The notes: generated from the letters alone by a model not told the origin. Counted from the stretch's first letter, positions 1-9,217 are shown. The stretch: DNA of 64,000 nucleotides from Palsa-504 sp963753225 (GCA_963753225.1 CAVWBQ010000014.1:124001-188000); one strand, 5' to 3'. Made by a program: numbers and translations.

Positions 1-165
1 CCGTCGGTCCGGCTAGAACAGGACTAACGGCACATCCACCCAGAACCGCCGGCCCGCAACGCTGCCGCGGCTACTGCCCCGCCCGCTCGCACCCGAAATC
101 AGACCAGCGTGTCAATAACTACGCCCGGTCCCGGGCTTTCCCTGGCCGCATCCGTAAGACGTCGC

Positions 166-909
166 CTACTCGCCGGTAAATCGGAATTCCGCCTGCCATG
201 GACCGTCCGCGTGGACAACCTCCCAGTAGCGTTCGGCGATGCGCTCCGGGTCAAAGGAAGTACCTGCAACTATCTGCCCTGCGATCGTCAGTGTGGCCAC
301 ACGGATGCCGTCCGGTTCCAGGTCAGCGCCGAGCATCGTCGCGGCCGACCGGAGAGCCGCCTTGCCGAGGGAAACGGTCGCAAGGGCCGGGATCGGATGG
401 TCGGCGAACCCGCCCCCGGTGACGAGGATGGTCCCGAAGCCGGCGGCCCGCATGGCCGGGGCGGCCACCTGCGCGACGACGATGGCGCTGATGACATCTA
501 CTGAATACGCCGCCTGGAGGTGGGCGACACTTGAGCTCAGCAGCCGGTCTGGAGCTCCCATGACGGCGTTATAGACGATGACGCCCGGTGCGCCATTTCC
601 GAGATAGAGCTCCCTCATTCGGGCGCCCAGGCCATCGGGGTCGCTGGCATCGGCCGCGATGGTGTTGATCTTGGCACCGGTATCGGCCAAGGTGCCCGCG
701 AGGTCGCGGAGGCTGTCCGTGCTACGCGCCACCAGGGTTACCTGGTAGCCGCCCGCGGCGAAGCGGCGTGCCACGGCCATTCCAAGGCCAGGCCCCGCGC
801 CGATCAGTAGAAGGTGGCGGCCATCGACTGAGCCGGGACCTGCGGCCTCGGCGAGGTCAGCGATCGTGCTTCCCCGGTTGCCAGGGTCGCCTGCTCGCTC
901 GTTAGGCAT
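166..909 (-). CDS. SDR-family oxidoreductase, atypical active site
   Basis: A 247-aa Rossmann-fold protein of the short-chain dehydrogenase/reductase type. The nucleotide-binding motif GAGPGLG lies at residues 37-43 after a beta strand (HLLLIG), followed by a typical VTLVARS second strand. The usual YxxxK pair is not intact: in the segment ATVSLGKAAL the lysine is present but the position four residues earlier is Val, and the usual catalytic Ser strand reads ILVTGGG. Substrate is unknown, and it may have altered or no classical SDR activity. The ATG at 909 is chosen because AAAGGA lies just upstream; an in-frame GTG at 945 lacks such a site. It lies 41 bp downstream of the MFS gene on the same strand, so the two are probably co-transcribed. 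Confidence 0.85.
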   Translation of the reverse strand: MPNERAGDPGNRGSTIADLAEAAGPGSVDGRHLLLIGAGPGLGMAVARRFAAGGYQVTLVARSTDSLRDLAGTLADTGAKINTIAADASDPDGLGARMRELYLGNGAPGVIVYNAVMGAPDRLLSSSVAHLQAAYSVDVISAIVVAQVAAPAMRAAGFGTILVTGGGFADHPIPALATVSLGKAALRSAATMLGADLEPDGIRVATLTIAGQIVAGTSFDPERIAERYWEVVHADGPWQAEFRFTGE

Positions 910-950
910 GGGTGCCGTTCCTTTCGCGTCGAGGTTGCCGATCACCGGCC

Positions 951-2774
951 CTAGTCGGGCTTGTCAGGCGGTTCGGTGCTCTGTTCCGGGATGTCGGGGA
1001 CGACGAGTTCGGCGGGCTCGAAGCCGCCTTCGCCGGCTACGGCGGCTAGTTCGTAGCCCAGTGGCTCGTGCGTGGCAGGGGCCGGCGTGCGCCGGCCCGT
1101 CAGCGCCGAGGCGACGGCCGCGATCACGTTGGCCGCGATGGCGAACCCGAAGGCCACCCCGAGACCGCTGTGGAACGGCGCCGTGATCAGGTGCGGGAAG
1201 AACTCCCGCCCGGTCACGTAGGCCGCGTGCGCCGGGGGCAGCTGATGCAGCAGCGGGCCGAGCAGTTGCTGTATCGGGTTATAGCCGAGGAAGGAGGCGA
1301 ACAGCACGCCGATCGGGGGCAAATGCGAGATCGGCGCGGCCGTGGCGGCCGGGACGCCCTGCGCGGTCAGCCCGCTGGACATGGCGGCCGGGAGTTTGCT
1401 CGACAGGCCGGCCACCATCAGGGTGAAGAAGATGCCGATCGACAGCACGAACGCGGAGTTCTGGAAGGTGGCGATCATGCCGCCCGCCGCCCCGCGCCTG
1501 TCGGACGGGACCGAGTTCATCATCTCCGCCCAGTTCGGCGAGAAGAACAGGCCGGAGCCGAACCCGTTGAGGGCGATGACGAGCGCGAACTCCCAGTAGG
1601 CGAAGTTCACCGGGACGAATATCAGCAGCAGGAAGCTGGCTCCCGTCAGCAGCGCGCCGCCTACCGTGAACGGCTTGGCGCCGAACTTGTCGGACAGTAT
1701 TCCGGACAGCGGCGCGGCGGCCAGGAAGCCGGTCGTCAACGGCACCAGGTAGATGCCGGCCCACAGCGGAGTCTGGCTGAAGTCGTAGCCGTGCAGCGGC
1801 AGCCAGATGCCCTGCAGCCAGATGATCAGCATGAACTGCATACCACCGCGGCCCATCGCCAGCATCAGGCTCGCGATGTTCCCGGCGGTGAACGCCCGGA
1901 TCCTGAACAGCGAGATGCGGAACAGCGGCTCGACGACCTTGGTCTCGAGGTACACGAAGGTGACCAGCAGCGCGGCACCGCCGAAAAGCGCGGTGAGCAC
2001 CCACGGGTTGGTCCAGCCCATCGGATGCCCGCCGTAGGGCAGCAGGCCATAGGTGATGCCGACCAGGATGGCGATCAGCCCGGCGGCGAACAGCAGGTTG
2101 CCCCACCAGTCCATCTGCGCGTGCTTACGCACCCCGATGTCATGCAGCATGAAGTACGCCCACACGGTACCGAACACGCCGATCGGTGCCGAGACGAGGA
2201 AGATCAGGTGCCAGTTCACCGGGGCGAGGACGCCGCCGAGGATGAGGCCGATGAACGACCCCGCGATGGCCGCGATCGAGTTCACGCTGAGGGCGGTGCC
2301 GCGCTGGTTGGCCGGGAACGCGTCGGTGACGATGGCGGCGGCGTTCGCGAACAAGAACGCGCCGCCGATACCCTGCACGACCCGCCAGACAATCAGCCAC
2401 ATCGCCCCGTCCGCGCCGTGCATCCAGGTCACGGTCAGGAAGATCGAGGCCACGCTGAAGATCGCGAAGCCCAGGGTGTACATCCGCACCCGGCCGAACA
2501 TGTCGCCCAGCCGGCCGAACGACACCACCAGCACCGCGGACACCACCAGGAACCCCATGAACATCCACAGCAGGTAGCTGGTGTTACCGGGGCTCAGCGG
2601 GTTCAGCCCGATGCCGCGGAAGATGTCCGGCAGCGCGATCAGCACGATCGACTGGTTGATCGTCGCCATCAGCATGCCAAGCGTCGTGTTAGACAGCGCG
2701 ATCCACTTATAGCGCGGTCCGAGCGCCCGGCCTGCCTGCACCGGCGCGCCTGCCACGTCAGAACTAGCTGTCAT
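951..2774 (-). CDS. MFS transporter, DHA2-like (about 14 membrane segments)
   Basis: A 607-aa integral membrane protein of the major facilitator superfamily. The first helix pair (TLGMLMATINQSIVLIALPDI) and the loop GRLGDMFGRVRMY match the drug:H+ antiporter motif A region of the 14-helix DHA2/EmrB group. A later helix carries a motif C-like glycine-rich stretch (AGSFIGLILGGVLAP). The C-terminus ends in a long Glu/Pro-rich cytosolic tail. A role in export of a drug-like or metabolite substrate is inferred from the family only. The ATG at 2774 is preceded by GGGGAG at a long distance. It is followed by the SDR gene and diverges from the CHAT-TPR gene. Confidence 0.88.
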   Translation of the reverse strand: MTASSDVAGAPVQAGRALGPRYKWIALSNTTLGMLMATINQSIVLIALPDIFRGIGLNPLSPGNTSYLLWMFMGFLVVSAVLVVSFGRLGDMFGRVRMYTLGFAIFSVASIFLTVTWMHGADGAMWLIVWRVVQGIGGAFLFANAAAIVTDAFPANQRGTALSVNSIAAIAGSFIGLILGGVLAPVNWHLIFLVSAPIGVFGTVWAYFMLHDIGVRKHAQMDWWGNLLFAAGLIAILVGITYGLLPYGGHPMGWTNPWVLTALFGGAALLVTFVYLETKVVEPLFRISLFRIRAFTAGNIASLMLAMGRGGMQFMLIIWLQGIWLPLHGYDFSQTPLWAGIYLVPLTTGFLAAAPLSGILSDKFGAKPFTVGGALLTGASFLLLIFVPVNFAYWEFALVIALNGFGSGLFFSPNWAEMMNSVPSDRRGAAGGMIATFQNSAFVLSIGIFFTLMVAGLSSKLPAAMSSGLTAQGVPAATAAPISHLPPIGVLFASFLGYNPIQQLLGPLLHQLPPAHAAYVTGREFFPHLITAPFHSGLGVAFGFAIAANVIAAVASALTGRRTPAPATHEPLGYELAAVAGEGGFEPAELVVPDIPEQSTEPPDKPD

Positions 2775-2947
2775 GGGCTGACATGCTCCCCACCTGAGAC
2801 CCGGGTACTTGCTACTCCTCAACTAACAATGACAGACCAGGCCACATCCGCACCCCCTAAGCCCAGGCGGCGAGGCCTGGTTCCGGGCCGAGCTACGGAT
2901 AATATGTCCAGTACAGCCGCGTCTTCGCAATGTGCTTTGGGGGGACC
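2775..2947. promoter_or_regulatory. divergent intergenic promoter region (MFS / CHAT)
   Basis: 173 bp between two divergent starts. A -10-like GATAAT lies at 2898-2903 reading toward the CHAT gene, and a G-rich ribosome site (GGGGGGA) precedes the ATG at 2948. An imperfect inverted repeat (CCAGGC...GCCTGG) lies at about 2864-2880. No clear -35 could be assigned. Confidence 0.3.
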
Positions 2948-4363
2948 ATGAGAGATGCGCTGCTTGCTGACCTGAGCCGTCGTGTCCGGGATTACAACGC
3001 GCGGCACGATCCGCGGGTGATCCTCGATGACGACTCGTTCGCCGCGGCAACCACCCTCATGAAGGAGGGCGTCCGCAGGGACGGGTACGGCGACGAGCGG
3101 GTCATGCGCCGCGTCGTCCTGCCCGGACGCGCGGAACCCGTCTGGATTGATCCCGATGCGCTGGCCGTCGTCGCGACGTATTTAATGCTGCGCGGTACCG
3201 TCCACTCCGACCCCGTGCTGGCGCCCGCGTGCCGGGACACGGCATGGCGCGTCTTCACGCTGCTCTACCCGGTGCACCGGCACTGGATCCCACGGCCGCT
3301 GTGGCCGGGCGTCAAGCCCGATGGCCCGTCCGATCCGCTGGACGACATCGAGGACCTGATCCTCGAGGGCGGCAGCGACGCCCTCGCACAGGCCCTCGCC
3401 CGGCTTGACGCGACCACCGTCGGCGACTCCGGACGCCGTGACTACCTGCGCGGCCTAGCCCTGCGGGACCGCGCCGCGGCGCCGAGCCGGGCGTCGGCCG
3501 ACCGGTTCGCCGACATCGACGCGGCGACCGGCATCCTGACGGCGTGCTGCGCGGCGCCGGAGCCACACCCGACGTGGCGGGCCCTGCGGCGGATGGCACT
3601 CGCCGACGCCCGGGAGAAGCGGTTCCTGATCACCGGCCAGAGCTCCGACCTGGCGGCGGCGGAATCGGGCTACCGGCAGGCGGTGGCCGAGGCATCCGGG
3701 GAAACTGAGGCCTACGTGGACGCGGCTGCGGGCCTGGGGTCGGTGCTGACCCGCCGCCGCGGCGTCTCTCCGGAGATAGCAGGGGCCGTGCTGGCCGAGG
3801 CGTCGCGCTGGCTGCGGATTGCCGTCGACTGGTCCTACAGTCCCGCGGACAGCGGCGCCCACCGGACCCTGCTGGCGGTCGTCATGCGCCTGCGGCTCGA
3901 GGCGATGCCCCGCATCCGCGAGTTGCGCCCGGTCCCGGCGGACTCCCCCGGCCCGGGATCGTCCGGGAGCGCAGACGACCCGCAGGCTCGGCAGCAGGCG
4001 GAGCCGGTGGCCCGGATGGCGTCGCTCGTCCTGGCCCGGGTGATGACCGAGGACGAGGCGCTCCGGCGGGTCCGCGACCCCTCGATGCCGTTGTCGCCCG
4101 CGGCGGTAACGGCCCTGCTGGCCTCGGCTCGGGAGCTCGTCACCGGCGGCTGGGCGCCCCGCGCGCTGCCCGCTCTGGTGCTGGCCATGGAGGCCGCCCG
4201 GATCCGGTGGGGCGCGGCCCGGGACACCGTTCTGGTGGCAGGCCGCCGACCTGTACGTCGAGGCGGTCCGGTTCGTTGTACTGGACAGCCCCGACCCGGA
4301 GTTGTTCGCCCGGGCCTGCGGTATCGCCGAGGAACAGATCGCCGTGGTGCGGCAGGCCGGTGA
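2948..4363 (+). CDS. N-terminal helical part of TPR-CHAT protein, upstream of a frameshift
   Basis: The first about 429 residues (to 4234) form a helical, TPR-like region belonging to the same polypeptide as the CHAT protein that follows. The frame stays coding-like until RIRWGAARDTVL. After 4234 this frame turns into Arg/Gly-rich nonsense and stops at 4363, while the downstream frame picks up immediately with WQAADLYVEAVRF at 4236. Removing one G from CTGGTGGCAG (about 4232-4241) would restore a single 1334-aa protein. The start ATG at 2948 has a strong G-rich ribosome site. The region contains TPR-like segments (for example residues about 215-290) but no recognised catalytic domain. Whether the shift is real decay, a sequencing error or recoding cannot be told from here. 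Confidence 0.7.
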   Translation: MRDALLADLSRRVRDYNARHDPRVILDDDSFAAATTLMKEGVRRDGYGDERVMRRVVLPGRAEPVWIDPDALAVVATYLMLRGTVHSDPVLAPACRDTAWRVFTLLYPVHRHWIPRPLWPGVKPDGPSDPLDDIEDLILEGGSDALAQALARLDATTVGDSGRRDYLRGLALRDRAAAPSRASADRFADIDAATGILTACCAAPEPHPTWRALRRMALADAREKRFLITGQSSDLAAAESGYRQAVAEASGETEAYVDAAAGLGSVLTRRRGVSPEIAGAVLAEASRWLRIAVDWSYSPADSGAHRTLLAVVMRLRLEAMPRIRELRPVPADSPGPGSSGSADDPQARQQAEPVARMASLVLARVMTEDEALRRVRDPSMPLSPAAVTALLASARELVTGGWAPRALPALVLAMEAARIRWGAARDTVLVAGRRPVRRGGPVRCTGQPRPGVVRPGLRYRRGTDRRGAAGR

Positions 4364-6953
4364 CACGGCCGAACTCGCCGCGACCCTGTTCGCGATGGGG
4401 CTGCTCCGGTACAACCCGTTCGTCAGCGAGGAGACGGTTCGCGCGAAGGAACCAGAGACCCTGGCCGCGGTCGAGCAGGCGGTGCCCTACTTCGAGGAGG
4501 CCGTCCGCCTGGCCACCGGGCACGAACGGGGACGCTGCCTGAAGCAGCTGACCGAAGCGCGGAACACGCTGGCCGCGCTGCGCGGCGAGCCCAGCGGGCC
4601 GGAACTCCTGGCCGGTGCCCGGGAGGCGTTCGACCTGATCGACCCGGTACGCGACCCGCTCAGCCTGATCTTCCTGCTGCGCATCCTGGTTCGCTTCGGG
4701 GAGGTCATGCTGCCCGATGACCTGGACGAGCTGCTTCCGGTATCTTTGGCCGCGGTCCGGGACCGGGACGGCCTGAGGCAGGCGGTGGCCCTGTTCGGCG
4801 ACGCGCTCACCCTCACCCAGGTAGCGGGCCGAGCCGACCTCGGCCGCCAGCTCCTCGAGGCCGCTGATCGTGACATACCGGCACCGCCCGCCTCCGGCGA
4901 CCGGCGTCTTCGCTGGGTCAAGGAACTCCACATCCTGCCCGACAACCGGATGGCATGCCCGGCCGGCGAGTTCGACCCGCAGTCGACCCTGGGGACGCTC
5001 AGGGAGCAGATGCGCACCGAGAACTGGCCGGCCGAGGCGAGGGCCGCCACCTTGGCCCACCTCGCCGCGGAAACGCTCGGTTCCGGCGCCGAACAACTCG
5101 GGCTTGAACTGCTGGCCGAGACCCGGAAACTATCGCCCGGACTGTGGAAACGGAGCGGGGCGCCGCTGTCTTACCTGCGGGGGGAGCTGACCGTCAACAC
5201 CGCCATCGACCTGGAGGATACGGGGCACCCGGATCTGGCCGCGCATCGCCTCGCCGACGCGGTCGCCGACTTCGCGGACTGCCTACAGACCGATCTCGCG
5301 CTGGGCAGCCTGAAGGACGGTGTGCGCTGCCTGCAGCGGATTGCCGACGATGACGCCAGGAAGGTGGCCGCGGCGGCCTTCATCCTGACGGCGTGGTGGC
5401 TGAGGGCAAGCACCGACGAGACCATCGGGTGGCGGCTGCGCGACCTGTACCAGACCCTCCCGCTGATGCTCATCAGCCCGGCGGGCGTCTCCCACGACGT
5501 GATCTTCGGCTTGCACCAGGCGGCCAAGGGCGCGGACTTCACGATCGCCCAGGGCAAGGCCGGGCCGCTGGCGCTCTCCGCGGACCTGACCCAGATGCTC
5601 GGGCGGGTGCGCTCGGCCGAGGCGCGGCTGCCGCACGCGGTGGCCGAGCCTGATGCCATCCCCGACCACCTGGCCATGCTGGCCTATATCGGCGCGGACG
5701 AGGCCGAGCCGGAAGCCGACGCCGACACCGAGCAGCGGAACTATCAGCGGGCCGCGGACCGGTGGATCAGCACTGAACTGCTGGCCGCACGCCAGCCCGA
5801 CCACATCGACCTCATGCCCGCCGCCGAGACGCTGCAGGCACTGCTGCCGCCGGAGACCGTGCTGATCTCGCTCTACCTGGGCGAGTATCAGACCGGGACC
5901 GAGGTGCGGCCTCCCTGCCTGTACGGACTGGCGGTCACCCGGGAGGCGACCGAGCACCGTACGCTCATACTCGGCGAGGATCGGGCGGCGATCTTCAAGC
6001 TGACCCGGGGCGACCACGCCATCTTCGTCCACCCGGTCGCGCTCGACCTGATGTCGCTGCGGGCCGCCGTCGTCGCCAATCCGCTCCACCGGGCGGTCAG
6101 CCGTGAGGCGGTACCGCGGCTGGCCGACGAACCGGGCCGCCCGAATCCTTACCTGGCCGGTTTCACCCAAGCCCTGGCGGGCTGGCGGGAGCAGGGCAAG
6201 ACCCACCTTGTCATCTGGCCGCACGGGCCGTTCCACTATCTGCCGTTCCACCTGTTCAGTGCGGACGGGCAGCCAATCGGGCAGGACTGGACGGTGACCC
6301 AGGTACCCAGTCTCGGCTTCCTGCACGCTCCGGGCCATCCGGCCGGGCGGGGCCTGGTCGTGTTCGGGGCAGCGACGGGGAGCAGCCGATTCGGGCTGCA
6401 CCGCGCGGACGTCCTGGAAACCCACGCCGCGGCGGTGGCGGCCGCGATGGGCACCACCGCCGTGGTAGGGCCGGACGCGACGCGGCGGCGTCTCCTCGCC
6501 GCGCTGGCGGGGGCTCGCTACGCGCACATCGCGGCGCACGGTGCGCACAACGAATGGGCTCCGTGGTACCAGTGCCTGTTCCTGTCCCCGGAGGGCGACG
6601 ACGACGGGCGGGTCTTCGCGCACGACATCCTGCAGGCGGACCTGCGCGGCGTGGAACTGGTCACGATGAGCTCGTGCGAGTCGGCGCTTGGCCGCTTCGA
6701 CCTCAACGACAACCTGCGCGGGTTGCCGGCGGCGTTCCTGGCCGCGGGGGCTTCGGCGGTCATCGGCTGCCTGTGGCCGGTAAATCCCGACGCCGCGACG
6801 GCCTTCTTCGCGACCCTCTACGCCCGGCTGGCCGAGGACCCCGACCGGCGGGCGGCGTTTCGCGCCGCCCAGGTAGCGACCCACGACCGGTATCCCGCTT
6901 ACCGCGACTGGGGAGCGTTCTGCTTCATCGGCGACTGGCGCAGTAGCCCCTAA
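4236..6953 (+). CDS. CHAT domain (caspase-like) protease with TPR-like helical region, C-terminal part
   Basis: About 905 residues that continue the N-terminal helical region after the frameshift. TPR-like helix pairs (for example ETLAAVEQAVPYFEEAVRLA) lead into a C-terminal CHAT domain of about 300 residues. The caspase-type dyad is visible: His in HIAAHGAHN (codon 6537-6539, residue 1197 of the restored protein) and Cys in TMSSCESALG (codon 6675-6677, residue 1243). The family motifs WPHGPFHYLPFHLF, GLPAAFLAAGASAVIGCLWPV and CFIGDW are all present. CHAT proteins are cysteine peptidases often used in bacterial conflict or regulated-proteolysis systems, and the TPR part usually senses or binds a partner. 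The 232-aa gene 11 bp downstream is the likely partner or substrate. There is no good ATG near 4236, which supports an upstream start at 2948. Confidence 0.88.
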   Translation, partial: WQAADLYVEAVRFVVLDSPDPELFARACGIAEEQIAVVRQAGDTAELAATLFAMGLLRYNPFVSEETVRAKEPETLAAVEQAVPYFEEAVRLATGHERGRCLKQLTEARNTLAALRGEPSGPELLAGAREAFDLIDPVRDPLSLIFLLRILVRFGEVMLPDDLDELLPVSLAAVRDRDGLRQAVALFGDALTLTQVAGRADLGRQLLEAADRDIPAPPASGDRRLRWVKELHILPDNRMACPAGEFDPQSTLGTLREQMRTENWPAEARAATLAHLAAETLGSGAEQLGLELLAETRKLSPGLWKRSGAPLSYLRGELTVNTAIDLEDTGHPDLAAHRLADAVADFADCLQTDLALGSLKDGVRCLQRIADDDARKVAAAAFILTAWWLRASTDETIGWRLRDLYQTLPLMLISPAGVSHDVIFGLHQAAKGADFTIAQGKAGPLALSADLTQMLGRVRSAEARLPHAVAEPDAIPDHLAMLAYIGADEAEPEADADTEQRNYQRAADRWISTELLAARQPDHIDLMPAAETLQALLPPETVLISLYLGEYQTGTEVRPPCLYGLAVTREATEHRTLILGEDRAAIFKLTRGDHAIFVHPVALDLMSLRAAVVANPLHRAVSREAVPRLADEPGRPNPYLAGFTQALAGWREQGKTHLVIWPHGPFHYLPFHLFSADGQPIGQDWTVTQVPSLGFLHAPGHPAGRGLVVFGAATGSSRFGLHRADVLETHAAAVAAAMGTTAVVGPDATRRRLLAALAGARYAHIAAHGAHNEWAPWYQCLFLSPEGDDDGRVFAHDILQADLRGVELVTMSSCESALGRFDLNDNLRGLPAAFLAAGASAVIGCLWPVNPDAATAFFATLYARLAEDPDRRAAFRAAQVATHDRYPAYRDWGAFCFIGDWRSSP

Positions 6954-6964
6954 GGAGACAGCGC

Positions 6965-7663
6965 ATGACCCTTTTCGAACTGCCCGCCGGGCAGGAGCAT
7001 GACATCGACCTGGTGGCAGAGCCCAAGCTGGGGGCAGGCAGCGGACGAGAGCGGATACCCGGCCGGATCTCGTTCGGCACGCCGGCCGTCTCCCCCCTGA
7101 CCGCGCAGGAGGCCGCGGAGCGCGATGCCGAATGGCGAGGTTTCCTGGAGGCCGAGGCAGCGCACAGCGACTTTTGCCTGCTCGGCCTGGTCTGCACGCT
7201 GCGCCCGGGCACCGACGGGGACGTGTTCGAGGACGCATCGGTCGGGATCGAGCTGGAATCACCCGGCCAGCCAGCGGGGAGCCAGCCAATCGCCTGGTCC
7301 ATTGCGCCCAAGGAGCGGACCTACCCACCCGCGGCGGACAGTCCGGCGCAGATCCAGATCGGCGCCACCCTGGGCATCCAGTTCCAGGTGACGATCCCGC
7401 TGGGCGGCACCAAGGACGCCGTCCCCTACCTGGTGGGGATGGGAGAGCGGGAAAGCGACCCGGAATGGCGGCTCCACGCCACGAGCGGACGCGCGCTGAT
7501 GGGAGCCGAACCGCTTTCCCTCGTGATCAAGATTCCGGCCGGCCAGCCCGCCATCGCTCATGTCAGCTTCGCCGCCACGATCAGGCAGAAGCGTTTCGGG
7601 CTCATCCCCTACTACGCCGACCTGCCGCCGGTGCTGAGCACTATTGACCTCAGGGACCGGTGA
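6965..7663 (+). CDS. uncharacterised protein paired with the CHAT protease
   Basis: A 232-aa soluble protein of unknown function. It starts 11 bp after the CHAT stop with AAGGAGA as ribosome site, so it is almost certainly co-transcribed and translated with the CHAT gene. No signal peptide or membrane segment is seen. The sequence is beta-rich in its second half (IQIGATLGIQFQVTIPL, LSLVIKIPAGQPAIAHVSFAATI), with repeated acidic/proline turns, and looks like a beta-sandwich. The N-terminus (MTLFELPAGQEHDIDLV) is soluble. I recognise no catalytic motif. By context it is a candidate substrate, regulator or specificity partner of the CHAT protease; this is inference. Confidence 0.75.
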   Translation: MTLFELPAGQEHDIDLVAEPKLGAGSGRERIPGRISFGTPAVSPLTAQEAAERDAEWRGFLEAEAAHSDFCLLGLVCTLRPGTDGDVFEDASVGIELESPGQPAGSQPIAWSIAPKERTYPPAADSPAQIQIGATLGIQFQVTIPLGGTKDAVPYLVGMGERESDPEWRLHATSGRALMGAEPLSLVIKIPAGQPAIAHVSFAATIRQKRFGLIPYYADLPPVLSTIDLRDR

Positions 7664-7713
7664 CCCGCTGGTAACGCGGCTCGATCAGGACTTGGCCGAC
7701 AGGTTCCGTGCGC

Positions 7714-8721
7714 TCAGATTACGCCGCCGAGCGCGTTCACCATGTTCATGATGGTGACCATCTGGGGGGCGCTCTTGACTGCGAAATTCGGTCCGTCATA
7801 GCCCCACCAGTCCCAGCAGCCCTCCGGGTTGTAGGGGATGACGCTGGCGATCGCCTGGGGGTAGAGGATCACCAGGTTATTGGTGTCGGCATAGGTATCC
7901 AGATTGGCCAGTTCGGGGAACTCGTCGCCGAGCAGGTACCGTCCGCTAAGGCAGCCGTGCAGGGCGACGATGAGCTTGCATGGCGCGCCACTGGCGCAGG
8001 CCGGCGGTGTGTAGAGCAGGCCGCTGTTGTCCATGCTGAGCGCCGGCGCGTTGCCGCCGGGTACGTACCGGTTCTGGTCGAAGGAGGACAGCGTCCCATC
8101 CGGGGTACCTGTGTCCGGCGCGTTGACGCTGCCCAGCCAGTGGGTGAGCATCTCGCCCTCAGGATCGTCGCGGCAGTTGATCAGGAACGGCGGACTGGTC
8201 AGCGAGCAGGCCACCACCCCGTCTGGGGTTGGCCAGCCATGGCCTGCCGGATCCGAGTGGTGGTATTCCAGATTCGCGCTGAAGTGCTGGTAGAAGTCCA
8301 CGCCGGAGCCTGAGACCAGGTCATTCACTACAGGGTCGAGGGTTCCGTGGTAAACGTAGACCGGCTTGCCCGCCAGGTTGCTGATCGGATCGATCAGCCC
8401 TTTGGCAGCCCAGGTCACCGCCTGCCGCTCCAAGGTCGGCAGGCTGGCGCCTATGTCGCAGGTGGCAAAGTCGATTATGTTCCCCTGGCCGCAGTCATAG
8501 GGTCCGGCGGCGATGATGCCGGCCCCGTCGAAGGTATTCGAGTAGGCGACTTGCAGCTGAGTAGCCATGAACCCGCCGGATGAGACACCTGTGGCGTAAA
8601 CGCCCGTAATGTCCAGGTGCGGGAGCCCGGCAGGGCTGGCGCTAGCCGGAACCGCGATGGCGATGGTTGCGAGGGCCGCAGCCGCCGGTAGCACAGCGCG
8701 ACGGAGGAAGTGCATGGCCAT
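7714..8721 (-). CDS. secreted PHB-depolymerase-family esterase
   Basis: A 335-aa exported hydrolase. The N-terminus has a signal peptide (MAMHFLRRAVLP, then an Ala-rich core ending VPASASP). The mature part carries the lipase box GVSSG in ATGVSSGGFMA, a catalytic-Asp candidate in HGTLDPVVND and a His in AGHGWPTPDG, in the order Ser, Asp, His expected of extracellular polyhydroxybutyrate depolymerases of catalytic domain type 2. A second alpha/beta-hydrolase-like segment (LIVALHGCLSG...NLVILYPQA) and Cys-rich loops (GCWDWWGYDG) follow. The likely role is extracellular hydrolysis of polyester or related esters. The start at 8721 is chosen because it begins the signal peptide; an upstream in-frame extension lacks coding character. 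It converges on the CHAT partner gene. Confidence 0.87.
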   Translation of the reverse strand: MAMHFLRRAVLPAAAALATIAIAVPASASPAGLPHLDITGVYATGVSSGGFMATQLQVAYSNTFDGAGIIAAGPYDCGQGNIIDFATCDIGASLPTLERQAVTWAAKGLIDPISNLAGKPVYVYHGTLDPVVNDLVSGSGVDFYQHFSANLEYHHSDPAGHGWPTPDGVVACSLTSPPFLINCRDDPEGEMLTHWLGSVNAPDTGTPDGTLSSFDQNRYVPGGNAPALSMDNSGLLYTPPACASGAPCKLIVALHGCLSGRYLLGDEFPELANLDTYADTNNLVILYPQAIASVIPYNPEGCWDWWGYDGPNFAVKSAPQMVTIMNMVNALGGVI

Positions 8722-8879
8722 AAAGCACGCTCCAGGGATGAGGGGGACGGGAGACGCTGGCCCGGTGGCGGCAGGATCTCCAGATGACATGCGGGTACAC
8801 CAGTTACTGACCGCCCATCCCGGCACCTCCAGCCAAGTCGGCCGCATGAGCACGGCGTGCGGTTGCCGTTGGCCGGGCT

Positions 8880-9155
8880 AGCCGGCTTGCTGGATGGCTG
8901 GGTGCCGGGCGAGTCGTTCGGCGCGGAGCGCCTAGCGGCGGACTTTCCCGGCGTCGTCGCGCAGCGGGGTGGTGGCGCGCTCGAGCCCTCCGCCACTCCG
9001 CGGGCCGCGAACTGTGCGGCCAGGTGCTCCACCCGGTCCACGACCCCGGCCCGGGTCAGCGTGACCTCTCCGCACGTCAGCGCGGGGCGGTCCGGGTCAA
9101 TTGCAGCCAGCTGCCGGAGAACGGACAAAAAGGTATTCCCGGCGGCGTTGCTCAT
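8880..9155 (-). pseudogene. remnant of an AMP-forming acyl-CoA ligase with internal deletion
   Basis: The first about 60 residues from the ATG at 9155 (SNAAGNTFLSVLRQLAA..., DPDRPALTCGEVTLTRAGV) resemble the N-terminus of an ANL-superfamily acyl-CoA ligase. About 200 bp downstream, in another frame, GLERATTPLRDDAGKVRR followed by a stop and ALRAERLARHPAIQ resembles the C-terminal GK-containing tail of such enzymes. Everything between, about 400 residues including the ATP-binding motifs, is missing. It is dead as an enzyme. It lies in a cluster of decayed genes. Confidence 0.6.
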
Positions 9156-9217
9156 ATCATGCTCCTCCTCTGACACGGCAGTTGCCGTTAGGCGCGGCCG
9201 GCCCGCACGCGGTCGCA

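Noticed and set aside
1068..2951. Long rightward open frame of 627 codons across the MFS gene
   Set aside because: It is the antisense of the MFS gene; its translation is Arg/His/Gln-rich with no helices or motifs, as expected of a GC-rich shadow frame.
5283..7328. Leftward 681-codon frame across the CHAT gene
   Set aside because: Antisense shadow of the CHAT domain; Arg/Pro/Gln-rich, no family, no ribosome site.
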